Below the pieces are notes generated by a model. That model made no database searches. It was not told the DNA's origin and worked only from the letters and a program-made list of their open reading frames with translations. The position numbers and the translations under genes were made by a program. A DNA stretch of 64,000 bases from Streptomyces spongiicola (GTDB lineage Bacteria > Actinomycetota > Actinomycetes > Streptomycetales > Streptomycetaceae): the NCBI RefSeq assembly GCF_003122365.1, contig NZ_CP029254.1, forward strand, positions 682,001 to 746,000. Direction: 5' to 3'. This document shows positions 25,878-33,415 of this stretch, one piece after another (position 1 is the first letter of the stretch; every line of letters starts with the position of its first letter).

Positions 25878-26969
25878 ATGGAGAACGTGCTTCGCCCGTT
25901 GATCGTCCTCGTCGGTTCCGTGCTCCTCACGCTGCTGCTGGGGTGGCTCACCGACCGGCTGCTGCGCCGCGCGGACGTCCGGCACAGCGATACACCGCTG
26001 TGGGGCCTGCTGCGGCGCTGCCGGGTGCCGTTGCAGGTGGTGGTGCTGGCCGCGCTGCTGCGAGGGACCTACACGGAGACCGCCATCACGCTCATCGAGG
26101 AGAACGAGGGCCTGATAGGCCATGTCCTGACCCTGGTCCTGATCGCCGCGTCGGCCTGGCTGGTGGTGCGGATCGCCGCCGCGGTGGTGGAGGCCTCGTA
26201 CTCCCGCTTCGCGGCGACCTCCCGGGACCTGGCACGGGTGCGCCGGGTGCGCACCCAGGTCGCGCTGGTCCAGCGGATCGTCACCGCCCTGGTCGCCGTG
26301 GTCGCCGTGGCGGCGATGCTGCTCACCTTCCCCGGCATGGACAAGCTGGGCGCCTCGCTGCTGGCCTCCGCCGGTGTCCTCGGCATCGTCGCCGGTGTGG
26401 CGGCCCAGTCCACTCTGGGCAACCTGTTCGCCGGCTTCCAGATCGCCTTCGGCGACATGGTGCGCATCGGGGACACCGTCGTCGTCGACGGCGAGTGGGG
26501 CACGGTGGAGGAGGTGACGCTCACCTTCCTCGCGGTGCGGACCTGGGACGAGCGGCGGATCACGATGCCTGTGTCGTACTTCACCAGCAAGCCGTTCGAG
26601 AACTGGTCGCGGGGCGGCGTGCAGATGACCGGCACGGTCTTCTTCCACCTCGACCACACGGCACCGGTACACGAGATGCGCGAGAAGCTGCACGACGTCC
26701 TGCGCGGGTGCCCGGCCTGGGACGGCCGCGACTGGTCGCTCGCCGTCACGGACACCACCCCGAACACCATGGTCGTCCGGGCCGTGGTCACCGCGAAGGA
26801 CGCGAACGACATCTGGACGGTACGGTGCGTCGTGCGCGAGCAGCTGATCACCTGGCTCGGCGACCACCACCCCTACGCACTCCCCCGCATCGCCACGTCC
26901 CAGGCGGTCCCCCCGCCGGCGGTGCACACCCAGCCGGAGACGCCCGCCCAGCGCACCGGGCGGGGGTAG
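25878..26969 (+). CDS. MscS-type mechanosensitive channel
   Basis: 363 residues. Four hydrophobic segments come first: LIVLVGSVLLTLLLGWL, VPLQVVVLAALLRG, HVLTLVLIAASAWLVVRIAAAVV and IVTALVAVVAVAAMLLTF. The pore-lining TM3 follows (GASLLASAGVLGIVAGVAAQSTLGNLFAGFQIA), then the beta domain (GDMVRIGDTVVVDGEWGTVEEVTLTFLAVRTWDERRITMPVSYF). The order and these motifs define the MscS family. It would release solutes on hypo-osmotic shock. The C-terminus is short and ends in a Pro/Gln-rich tail. Confidence 0.93.
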   Translation: MENVLRPLIVLVGSVLLTLLLGWLTDRLLRRADVRHSDTPLWGLLRRCRVPLQVVVLAALLRGTYTETAITLIEENEGLIGHVLTLVLIAASAWLVVRIAAAVVEASYSRFAATSRDLARVRRVRTQVALVQRIVTALVAVVAVAAMLLTFPGMDKLGASLLASAGVLGIVAGVAAQSTLGNLFAGFQIAFGDMVRIGDTVVVDGEWGTVEEVTLTFLAVRTWDERRITMPVSYFTSKPFENWSRGGVQMTGTVFFHLDHTAPVHEMREKLHDVLRGCPAWDGRDWSLAVTDTTPNTMVVRAVVTAKDANDIWTVRCVVREQLITWLGDHHPYALPRIATSQAVPPPAVHTQPETPAQRTGRG

Positions 26970-27279
26970 CCGGGGCCGGGCGGTGTGGCGTGCGGGGGCC
27001 TCGCGGACCCGAGTGCGGCCTCCTCCAGCGGGTCCTCGAACGCGGCGCACCGGTCACCAGGGTGCGCGCCGCGCACCGGCCCTGCGGCTCCGCCGTCTCC
27101 CGGAGCCGGTGCGAGACCGTCGGCGGCCGGCCCGGGACGGAACGGGACGGAACGAGACGGAACGGAGCGCGACCGGACGGGATGGAGCGGGACGGAGCGC
27201 GACCGGACGGAGCGGTACGGGATGGAGCGCGACAGGGCGGGACGGAGCAGGACGGGACGGAGCGCCGGCAACGGGCCGT
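26970..27279. repeat. GGACGGARCG minisatellite between convergent genes
   Basis: From about 27127 to 27270 the sequence is a run of 5 and 10-base units around GGACGGAACG/GGACGGAGCG, with one longer repeat (GGAGCGCGACCGGACGG) occurring twice. The first half of the gap shows nothing recognisable. Confidence 0.8.
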
Positions 27280-28866
27280 TCAGCGCAGACTGCGCACGTC
27301 CAGGTGCTGGAGGACGCGGTCGACGACCTCGGGGTCCACGCCCGGCTCGCTGCGTGCGGCGAGCACCTCGTGCCGGGCGGCCGACAGCAGCTCGCGCTGC
27401 ACCCGCAGAAATGTCCGCTGCCGGCCCGCCCGCCTGGTGAACCACTCACGGCGCTCCTCGTCGACGATGTCCGGACTGATCCGGGTACCGATGTCGTACG
27501 CCGCCCGCTGAAGCCGGTCCGCGATGTCCTCCGGCAGCTCCTCGACCTCCTCGATCTCCTTCAGCCGGTGCTTGGCCGCCCGCGCCGCGCGCAGCGCGAG
27601 GTCGCGCTCCAGCGCACGTTCGGCGCCGGTGTCGGCCCGTACGCCGAGCCGCTTGACGAGCCAGGGCAGCGTCAGTCCCTGGAGGACCAAGGTCGTCATG
27701 ATCACCGCGAAGGCGATGAAGACGATCACGTCCCGGCCCGGGAACGGTGACCCGTCCTCGGTACGCAGCGGGATCGCCAGGGCCAGCGCGACCGAGGCCA
27801 CGCCCCGCATCCCGGACCACCACATGACCACGGTCTCGCGCCAGCCGACGGGAATCTCCTCGTCGTAGTCGCGGCGCCGGTGGAGCCGCCTGGTGAGCCA
27901 GGCGGCTGGCAGCAGATACAGCAGCCGTACTCCGATGACGGTGGCGACGACGAGCACGGACCCCGCCACCAGCCGTCCGCCCGGGCTGTCGGCGGTGCCG
28001 AACACGTGGTACAGCTCCAGCCCGATGAGGCCGAAGGCGACACCGGTCACCAGGGTGTCCACGACCTGCCAGAAGGTGTTGCCCGCGAGCCGCCAGAGCA
28101 CGTCGTCGGCCTCGACTGCGTGCTCGGCCAGGTAGAGGGCGGTGACCAGCACCGCGAGCACACCGGAGCCGAGCAGGTCCTCGGCGATCACATAGCTGAC
28201 GAACGGCACGAGCAGGGTGAGCCCGATCTGCAGGGTCGGGTCGTCGAGCAGGCCCATCAGCCACTTGGAGAGCCGGCCGAGCGCGAGTCCGACGACGACG
28301 GCGACGACTGCGGAGAGCACCAGTTCACCCGCGGCCCCGGGCCACGAGAACGTGCCGCTGACGACCGCGCCGACCGCCACGTGGTACAGCACGATCGCGG
28401 TGACGTCGTTGAACAGCCCCTCGCCCTCGAGGATCGACACGAGTCTGCGGGGCAGCCCGAGGGATCCCGCGACGGCGGTCGCGGCGACCGGGTCCGGCGG
28501 GGCCACGAGCGCGCCCAGGACGACCGCCGCGGCGATCGGCAGCGCGGGGAAGACAGCCTGCGCGACGGCCGCGACGGCAGTGGTGGTGACGAGGACCAGC
28601 GCCACGGCGAGCAGCAGGATCGGCCGGATGTTGGCGGTGAACTGCCGCCAGGACGTGCGCTGGGCGGCGGCGTACAGCAGCGGGGGGAGCAGCAGCGGGA
28701 GGATGAGATCGGGCGGGAGGGCGACGTTCGGGACGAAGGGCAGCAGGGCGAGGACGGCTCCGAGGAGCGTCATCAGCACCGGCGCGGGCAGCCCGAGCCG
28801 CTCCCCGAGCGGCACGGTGACCACGGCCCCCAGCAACAGCACGAACAGCAGAGCCAGTTGGTCCAC
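27280..28866 (-). CDS. Na+/H+ antiporter, CPA1 family
   Basis: 528 residues from GTG 28866. About twelve membrane segments occupy residues 1-410, followed by a hydrophilic tail of about 110 residues with charged helices. The ion-site motif is VAPPDPVAATAV, where Asp-Pro matches the usual TDPV. EGEGLFNDVTAIVLYHVAVG carries the conserved Phe-Asn-Asp. GWRETVVMWWSGMRGVASVALALAIP holds the conserved Arg of CPA1 exchangers. It likely exports Na+ in exchange for H+. The tail may be regulatory. Confidence 0.93.
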   Translation of the reverse strand: MDQLALLFVLLLGAVVTVPLGERLGLPAPVLMTLLGAVLALLPFVPNVALPPDLILPLLLPPLLYAAAQRTSWRQFTANIRPILLLAVALVLVTTTAVAAVAQAVFPALPIAAAVVLGALVAPPDPVAATAVAGSLGLPRRLVSILEGEGLFNDVTAIVLYHVAVGAVVSGTFSWPGAAGELVLSAVVAVVVGLALGRLSKWLMGLLDDPTLQIGLTLLVPFVSYVIAEDLLGSGVLAVLVTALYLAEHAVEADDVLWRLAGNTFWQVVDTLVTGVAFGLIGLELYHVFGTADSPGGRLVAGSVLVVATVIGVRLLYLLPAAWLTRRLHRRRDYDEEIPVGWRETVVMWWSGMRGVASVALALAIPLRTEDGSPFPGRDVIVFIAFAVIMTTLVLQGLTLPWLVKRLGVRADTGAERALERDLALRAARAAKHRLKEIEEVEELPEDIADRLQRAAYDIGTRISPDIVDEERREWFTRRAGRQRTFLRVQRELLSAARHEVLAARSEPGVDPEVVDRVLQHLDVRSLR

Positions 28867-29289
28867 GAGCGCCCCTCGACGGTCTGTCCTGCGACGATCA
28901 CCGCCTCCAGCGTGCCATGCGTTTGACCTGATTCATCCGCATAGGCCCAGCCCGAGGGCCTGCTGAACACCCGTCAAGGGGCCGGCCACGGCGGGCTCCC
29001 GCCGCAGGGCGGCGCGTCGACGGCGCACCGGAACGGGGCCGCGGCGGACCCTGCGGACCCTGACCGGACACGGCGGACCCGGCAGACCCGGCGGACCCGG
29101 ACCGGACACGACGGACCTGCGGTCGCACCGGCCCGGGAACGCCGGACACAACGGACCCGGCAGACCCAGCAGACCCAGCAGACCCGGACCGGACACGACG
29201 GACCCGGACCGGGCACGACGGACGCGGCAGACCCGGAAGGCGGGGCCCGGGCACGACGGACCTGCGGTCGCGCCGGCCCGGGAACGCCG
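28867..29289. repeat. GGACCCGG-rich repeat region
   Basis: From about 29035 to 29289 the DNA alternates GGACCCGG, GGCAGACCC and CGGACACGACGG. A 36-base block beginning ACGACGGACCTGCGGTCGC occurs at 29109 and again at about 29254, the second copy abutting the stop codon of the GNAT gene. It is non-coding. The promoter of the antiporter gene presumably lies at 28867-28960. Confidence 0.8.
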
Positions 29290-29805
29290 TCAGAGCGCTC
29301 GGCGCATGGCGCGGTGGGGGATGCCCGCGTCCGGGAACTCCGGGCCGTAGGCCTGGTAGCCCAGGCGCTCGTAGAACGGCAGCGCATGCGTCTGCGCGTG
29401 CAGGTCGACTGCGGTCAGCCCGCGTCCGCGGGCCGCGGACTCGATCGCACGGACCAGCGCCGCCCCGACGCCGAGGCCGCGGGCGGCCCTGGTCACCGCG
29501 AGACGCCCCAGGGAACCGACCGACGGGTCGCCCCCGGTCTTGCCGGCCGCCGCCGGGCCGTACAGCAGCCGCCCCGTGCCCAGCGGGCCCTCCGGGCCGA
29601 CGGCCAGGACGTGGACCGTGTCCGCGCCCTCGGCGTCGTACGCGTCGTACTCGATCTCCTGCGGCACTCGCTGCTCGACCACGAAGACCTCCTTGCGCAC
29701 CGAGAAGCACGCCTCGCGGTCCGCGGGGTCCGTCGCCTCGCGGACGGCGTAACCGCCCGGGGCGCCGTCCGGCGGCGGGAGCCCCGCTTCCGGGTGCCCG
29801 CTCAC
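29290..29805 (-). CDS. GNAT family N-acetyltransferase
   Basis: 171 residues from GTG 29805, overlapping the rluD stop by GTGA. Motif A (acetyl-CoA binding) is [47 protein letters not shown] and [17 protein letters not shown] are the N-terminal and C-terminal family landmarks. The E-Q-R-V-P start resembles ElaA-like acyltransferases. The acceptor substrate is unknown. It is coupled translationally to rluD. Confidence 0.88.
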   Translation of the reverse strand: MSGHPEAGLPPPDGAPGGYAVREATDPADREACFSVRKEVFVVEQRVPQEIEYDAYDAEGADTVHVLAVGPEGPLGTGRLLYGPAAAGKTGGDPSVGSLGRLAVTRAARGLGVGAALVRAIESAARGRGLTAVDLHAQTHALPFYERLGYQAYGPEFPDAGIPHRAMRRAL

Positions 29806-30743
29806 GCGCTCTCCGCGGCGATCCGGTCCAGCGCCGCCTGGAGATCCTCGGGATAGCCGCTGGCGAACTCGACCCAGCGGCCGTCCGCCGGATGCTCGAA
29901 GCCCAGGCGCACCGCGTGGAGCCACTGGCGGGTCAGCCCCAGCCGCCGCGCCATCGTCGGGTCGGCGCCGTAGGTGAGGTCGCCGACGCAGGGGTGCCGG
30001 TGGGCGGCCATGTGCACCCGGATCTGGTGCGTACGGCCGGTCTCCAGTTTGATGTCCAGCAGCGACGCGGCTCGGAACGCCTCTATCAGGTCGTAGTGCG
30101 TGACGGAGGGCTTGCCCTCGGCGGTCACGGCCCACTTGTAGTCGTGCTGGGGGTGCCGGCCGATGGGCGCGTCGATCGTGCCGCTCAGCGGGTCCGGGTG
30201 GCCCTGGACCAGTGCGTGGTAGCGCTTGTCGACCGTGCGCTCCCGGAACTGCTGCTTCAGCAGGGAGTACGCGCGCTCCGACTTGGCGACCGCCATCAGC
30301 CCGGACGTGCCGACGTCCAGCCGGTGCACGATGCCCTGCCGCTCCGCCGCGCCCGACGTCGAGATCCGGTACCCGGCCGCGGCCAGTCCGCCGATCACCG
30401 TCGGCCCGGTCCATCCCGGGCTCGGGTGGGCGGCCACCCCGACCGGCTTGACGACCACGACGACGTCCTCGTCGTCGTGCACGATCTCCATGCCCTCGAC
30501 CGGCTCGGCGACGACCTGCACCGGTGCGGGGGCCTGCGGCATCTCCACCTCGAGCCAGGCCCCGCCGCGCACCCGCTCGGACTTGCCCACCACCGAGCCG
30601 TCGACCTGGACCTTGCCCGCGGCAGCGAGCTCGGCCGCCTTCGTCCTGGAGAAGCCGAACATGCGCGATATGGCGGCGTCGACGCGCTCGCCCTCGAGGC
30701 CGTCGGGAACGGGCAGGGTGCGGGTTTCGGGAATCGTGCTCAC
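29802..30743 (-). CDS. rluD: RluD-type 23S rRNA pseudouridine synthase
   Basis: 313 residues from GTG 30743. An N-terminal S4 RNA-binding domain ([29 protein letters not shown]) precedes the catalytic domain. Asp143 in [11 protein letters not shown] is the nucleophile. [10 protein letters not shown] and [14 protein letters not shown] are the other RluA/RluD motifs. It converts specific uridines to pseudouridine, in RluD those of helix 69; exact sites are inferred. It lies 109 bases downstream of lspA, the usual actinobacterial order. Confidence 0.92.
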   Translation of the reverse strand: MSTIPETRTLPVPDGLEGERVDAAISRMFGFSRTKAAELAAAGKVQVDGSVVGKSERVRGGAWLEVEMPQAPAPVQVVAEPVEGMEIVHDDEDVVVVVKPVGVAAHPSPGWTGPTVIGGLAAAGYRISTSGAAERQGIVHRLDVGTSGLMAVAKSERAYSLLKQQFRERTVDKRYHALVQGHPDPLSGTIDAPIGRHPQHDYKWAVTAEGKPSVTHYDLIEAFRAASLLDIKLETGRTHQIRVHMAAHRHPCVGDLTYGADPTMARRLGLTRQWLHAVRLGFEHPADGRWVEFASGYPEDLQAALDRIAAESA

Positions 30744-30852
30744 CCGTCGAGTATGCCCTGCCGGTCCCGGTCGCCGGGCCCGCCTGTGGACAACCCGCCT
30801 CCGTCCGCCGGGCCGGGGAACCCCGGTCCTCGCGGACCGTACCGTCGCGGTC

Positions 30853-31413
30853 TCAGTCCTTGTGGACGGTGCCGTCCGGGTCCAGGCCCCGGAACGACAG
30901 GATCACGATCAGGATGCCGCCGCAGACGATCGCCGAGTCCGCCAGGTTGAACACGGCGAAGTGCTTCGGCGCGATGAAGTCGACGACCGCGCCCTCGAAG
31001 ACCCCCGGCGAACGGAAGATCCGGTCCGTGAGATTGCCCAGCGCCCCGCCCAGCAGCAGTCCCAGCGCGATGGCCCACGGAAGGCTGTAGAGCTTGCGCG
31101 CCAGCCGCACGATCACCACGATCACCACCGCCGCGATGATCGTGAAGATGATCGTGAACGCCTCGCCGAAACCGAACGCGGCACCGGGGTTGCGGACCGC
31201 CTCGAACGTGAGCCAGTCGCCGATGACCCGGATCGGCCGGTGGTGCTCCAGCTTCGCGACGACCAGCATCTTGCTGGCCAGGTCCAGCGCGTAGGCCACG
31301 GCCGCCACCGAGAACAGGACGAAGATCCGGCGCCTGCCCCTCGGCCGCTCGGCGGGAGCCGCGGCCCCGTCGTCTACGTCCGGCGTACCGATGATGCGCT
31401 CCGCCTCTGCCAC
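30853..31413 (-). CDS. lspA: Lipoprotein signal peptidase (signal peptidase II)
   Basis: 186 residues from GTG 31413, with four membrane segments after a basic N-terminus of about 28 residues. The aspartic protease dyad is Asp130 in [11 protein letters not shown] and Asp159 in [22 protein letters not shown] is the third conserved box. It cleaves signal peptides of diacylglyceryl-modified prolipoproteins before the +1 Cys. The N-terminal acidic and Arg-rich extension is longer than in enterobacteria, as usual for Streptomyces. Confidence 0.96.
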   Translation of the reverse strand: MAEAERIIGTPDVDDGAAAPAERPRGRRRIFVLFSVAAVAYALDLASKMLVVAKLEHHRPIRVIGDWLTFEAVRNPGAAFGFGEAFTIIFTIIAAVVIVVIVRLARKLYSLPWAIALGLLLGGALGNLTDRIFRSPGVFEGAVVDFIAPKHFAVFNLADSAIVCGGILIVILSFRGLDPDGTVHKD

Positions 31414-31466
31414 GTGAGTCCCTCAACCTAGGTGCTGACTGGTCACGAGGGTACGGCACGCACCTG

Positions 31467-31514
31467 GCGCACCCGGCTCCGGACACCGTGCGGACGGACC
31501 GGAGCCGGGTGCGC
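31467..31514 (-). terminator. Terminator hairpin after the DksA/TraR-like gene
   Basis: A 16-bp perfect stem (GCGCACCCGGCTCCGG and complement) with a 16-base loop, beginning three bases after the stop at 31518 on the minus strand. Confidence 0.85.
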
Positions 31515-31517
31515 GGG

Positions 31518-32837
31518 TCAGCCCCGCCGCTCCTGCTTCTGCTTGTCCTCCACACACAGGGTCGCCCGGGGGAACGCCTGCATCCTGGCCTTCCCGATCG
31601 GGTTCCCGCACACCTCGCACAGGCCGTAGGTGCCCGCGTCCAGCCGGTGCAGGGCACGCTCGGTCTGCTCGACCATCTCGCGGGAGTTGGCGGCGAGCGC
31701 CATCTCGTGCTCGCGCGTGATGTTCTTGGTGCCGGTGTCGGCCTGGTCGTCCCCCGCACCGTCCCCGGAGTCACGCATCAGCCCGGTCAGCGCCTCCTCG
31801 GAGTGGCTGATCTCCGCCAGCAGCCGGGCCAGCTCGCTCTCCAGCTCGGCGCGCGCCTCGGCGACCTCTTCGGGCGTCCACGGGTCCTCCCCCGGCCGCA
31901 CCGCGAGGTCCCCCGGTGCCGCGGCCACACGGGTCCCCGGCACCGGCGGCGCGGTGCCCCCAGCGGCCGTGGCGGACCCGCCCGCGCTCTTCTTGGCTGC
32001 CACCGTCCTGGCTCCTGTCTGCTCCGCGGCCTCGACCGCTTCCTCGGCCGCCCCGGCGGCCTTCCCGGCGCCTGCCCTCGCAGCCGCCCTCCGGCCGGTC
32101 GCCTTCCCGGCCTGCGCCTTCCCCGCGGCGGCCGCCTCACCGGCCGCGGTCCTCCTGCCGACCGCCGTCTTCTTCCCTGCCGCGGCCTTCTTCCCGGCTG
32201 CGGTCTTCTTCCCGGCTGCGGTCTTCTTCCCTGCCGCCGTCTCCTTCCCGGCCGCCGCGGTCTTCTTCCCGGCCGCGGTCTTCCTCGCCGCCGACGTCTC
32301 CTTCCCGGCCGCCGCGGTCCTGCCCGCGCCGGAGGCCCTCGGGACCGCGTCCGCACTCCGCGCCTCGCCGGTGCCCTTCGAGCCGGCGCCCGCCTTCGCC
32401 GCGGCCCGGGCCGTCGCCTTCCTCGCCTGCTTCCGGCCACCGGGCTCCTTCGCGGGCTCGGCGGTCGCTCCACCCCGCCCGTCCGCCTCCTCGGCCGGGT
32501 CGGCCGGGTGCTCCCGGGCCCGGCCCTTCGGGCTCCCCGCCGCCGCGGGCCGCCGGGTGCCGGCGGCCCGGGCCTTGGCGGACCGCCCGGTGGCCGTCGT
32601 GCTCTTCCGCGCGGTGCTCCTCGGGGGCTCGGCAGCCTGCCCCGCGGGCTCCGCGGAGGCCCCGGCACCGGCCGGGGCGTGCGCGTCCGCACCGGAGGCG
32701 ACCTCCTCGGCCACCCTCCGGGCGGTCTTCTTCGCGACGACGCGCTTCCTGCCGTTCGTCTCCTCGGCCGCCGCCCCCGCAGCGGCGGTGGACCTCGCTG
32801 ACGCCGTCTTCTTCACGGCGGTCTTCTTCGCCACCAT
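31518..32837 (-). CDS. DksA/TraR zinc-finger protein with long Lys/Ala-rich N-terminal tail
   Basis: 439 residues from ATG 32837 behind GAAGGGG; the frame extends upstream without family features. Residues 1 to about 310 are an Ala/Lys/Gly-rich, histone-H1-like region with many AAGKKT-type repeats. The C-terminal 130 residues form the DksA/TraR part: a coiled coil (WTPEEVAEARAELESELARLL, EHEMALAANSREMVEQTERALHRLDAG) and a zinc finger CEVCGNPIGKARMQAFP...LCVED. The fourth Cys expected in the finger is Asp here. Such proteins may bind RNA polymerase through the coiled coil, and the tail may bind DNA. Both roles are inferred. The gene diverges from ileS. Confidence 0.88.
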   Translation of the reverse strand: MVAKKTAVKKTASARSTAAAGAAAEETNGRKRVVAKKTARRVAEEVASGADAHAPAGAGASAEPAGQAAEPPRSTARKSTTATGRSAKARAAGTRRPAAAGSPKGRAREHPADPAEEADGRGGATAEPAKEPGGRKQARKATARAAAKAGAGSKGTGEARSADAVPRASGAGRTAAAGKETSAARKTAAGKKTAAAGKETAAGKKTAAGKKTAAGKKAAAGKKTAVGRRTAAGEAAAAGKAQAGKATGRRAAARAGAGKAAGAAEEAVEAAEQTGARTVAAKKSAGGSATAAGGTAPPVPGTRVAAAPGDLAVRPGEDPWTPEEVAEARAELESELARLLAEISHSEEALTGLMRDSGDGAGDDQADTGTKNITREHEMALAANSREMVEQTERALHRLDAGTYGLCEVCGNPIGKARMQAFPRATLCVEDKQKQERRG

Positions 32838-33122
32838 GGCCGCGGCCCCTTCACATATTGTGATCTTGCTCGCGCATCGTGCTGGGACGATAAATCGACC
32901 CCAGCGCCGCGGCAACGGGGCACGCCGCTCATCCGGCCCGCCCCGCGCCTTCCCCAACGCGAGCCTGCATCCGTTGTGCCCAGCTCCCCGCCCCCTAACC
33001 CGCCGGGCGCGCGCCGCCGGGACCGACCCGGCCCGATACGGCCGTCCGGGTCGTCCGCAGGACCGGTGCCGGCCGGTCCGAGCACCCCGGAAATCCGGTC
33101 GGCCCCGTGGGCGCCGGGCCCG

Positions 33123-33128
33123 TACACT
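33123..33128 (+). promoter_or_regulatory. Probable -10 element of the ileS transcript
   Basis: TACACT, a good -10 hexamer, lies immediately upstream of the T-box leader, so transcription would begin near 33135. No convincing -35 is present at 17 bases. Confidence 0.45.
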
Positions 33129-33134
33129 GGGCGA

Positions 33135-33415
33135 AGCGAAAGGCATGGATGGGGACGAGTAGCGTCGTACGCGGCCATGAGCGACCCGGGGACGGTGAGA
33201 GCCCGGGGGCGAGCGCGGTGCGAAGGATCACCCCGGAGCCGCCGGAAGAACGCCCGCGGGGACACCGGGGGCCGGTAGAACCGGCATCGCTGCCCCAATG
33301 AGGGGGCTCCCCGGCCGCGCGCCGGAGAGCCAAGGAGGGTGGTACCGCGGGAGCGCAGCGCATCGGCTCTCGTCCCTCCGACGGAACAGACACACTCCGT
33401 TGGAGGAGCCCGTAC
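33135..33415 (+). promoter_or_regulatory. T-box riboswitch (ileS leader), translational type
   Basis: The universal T-box sequence AGGGTGGTACCGCG is at 33336-33349. Upstream is the short Stem I typical of actinobacterial ileS leaders, with ATC at 33227-33229 as the likely isoleucine specifier codon. Downstream, CTCCGACGG (33376-33384) pairs with CCGTTGGAG (33397-33405), burying the ribosome-binding site GGAGGAG before the ATG at 33416. Binding of uncharged tRNA-Ile should favour the T-box structure and free the site. The 5' boundary is approximate. The remaining upstream part of the gap (32838-33122) shows no gene. Confidence 0.93.
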
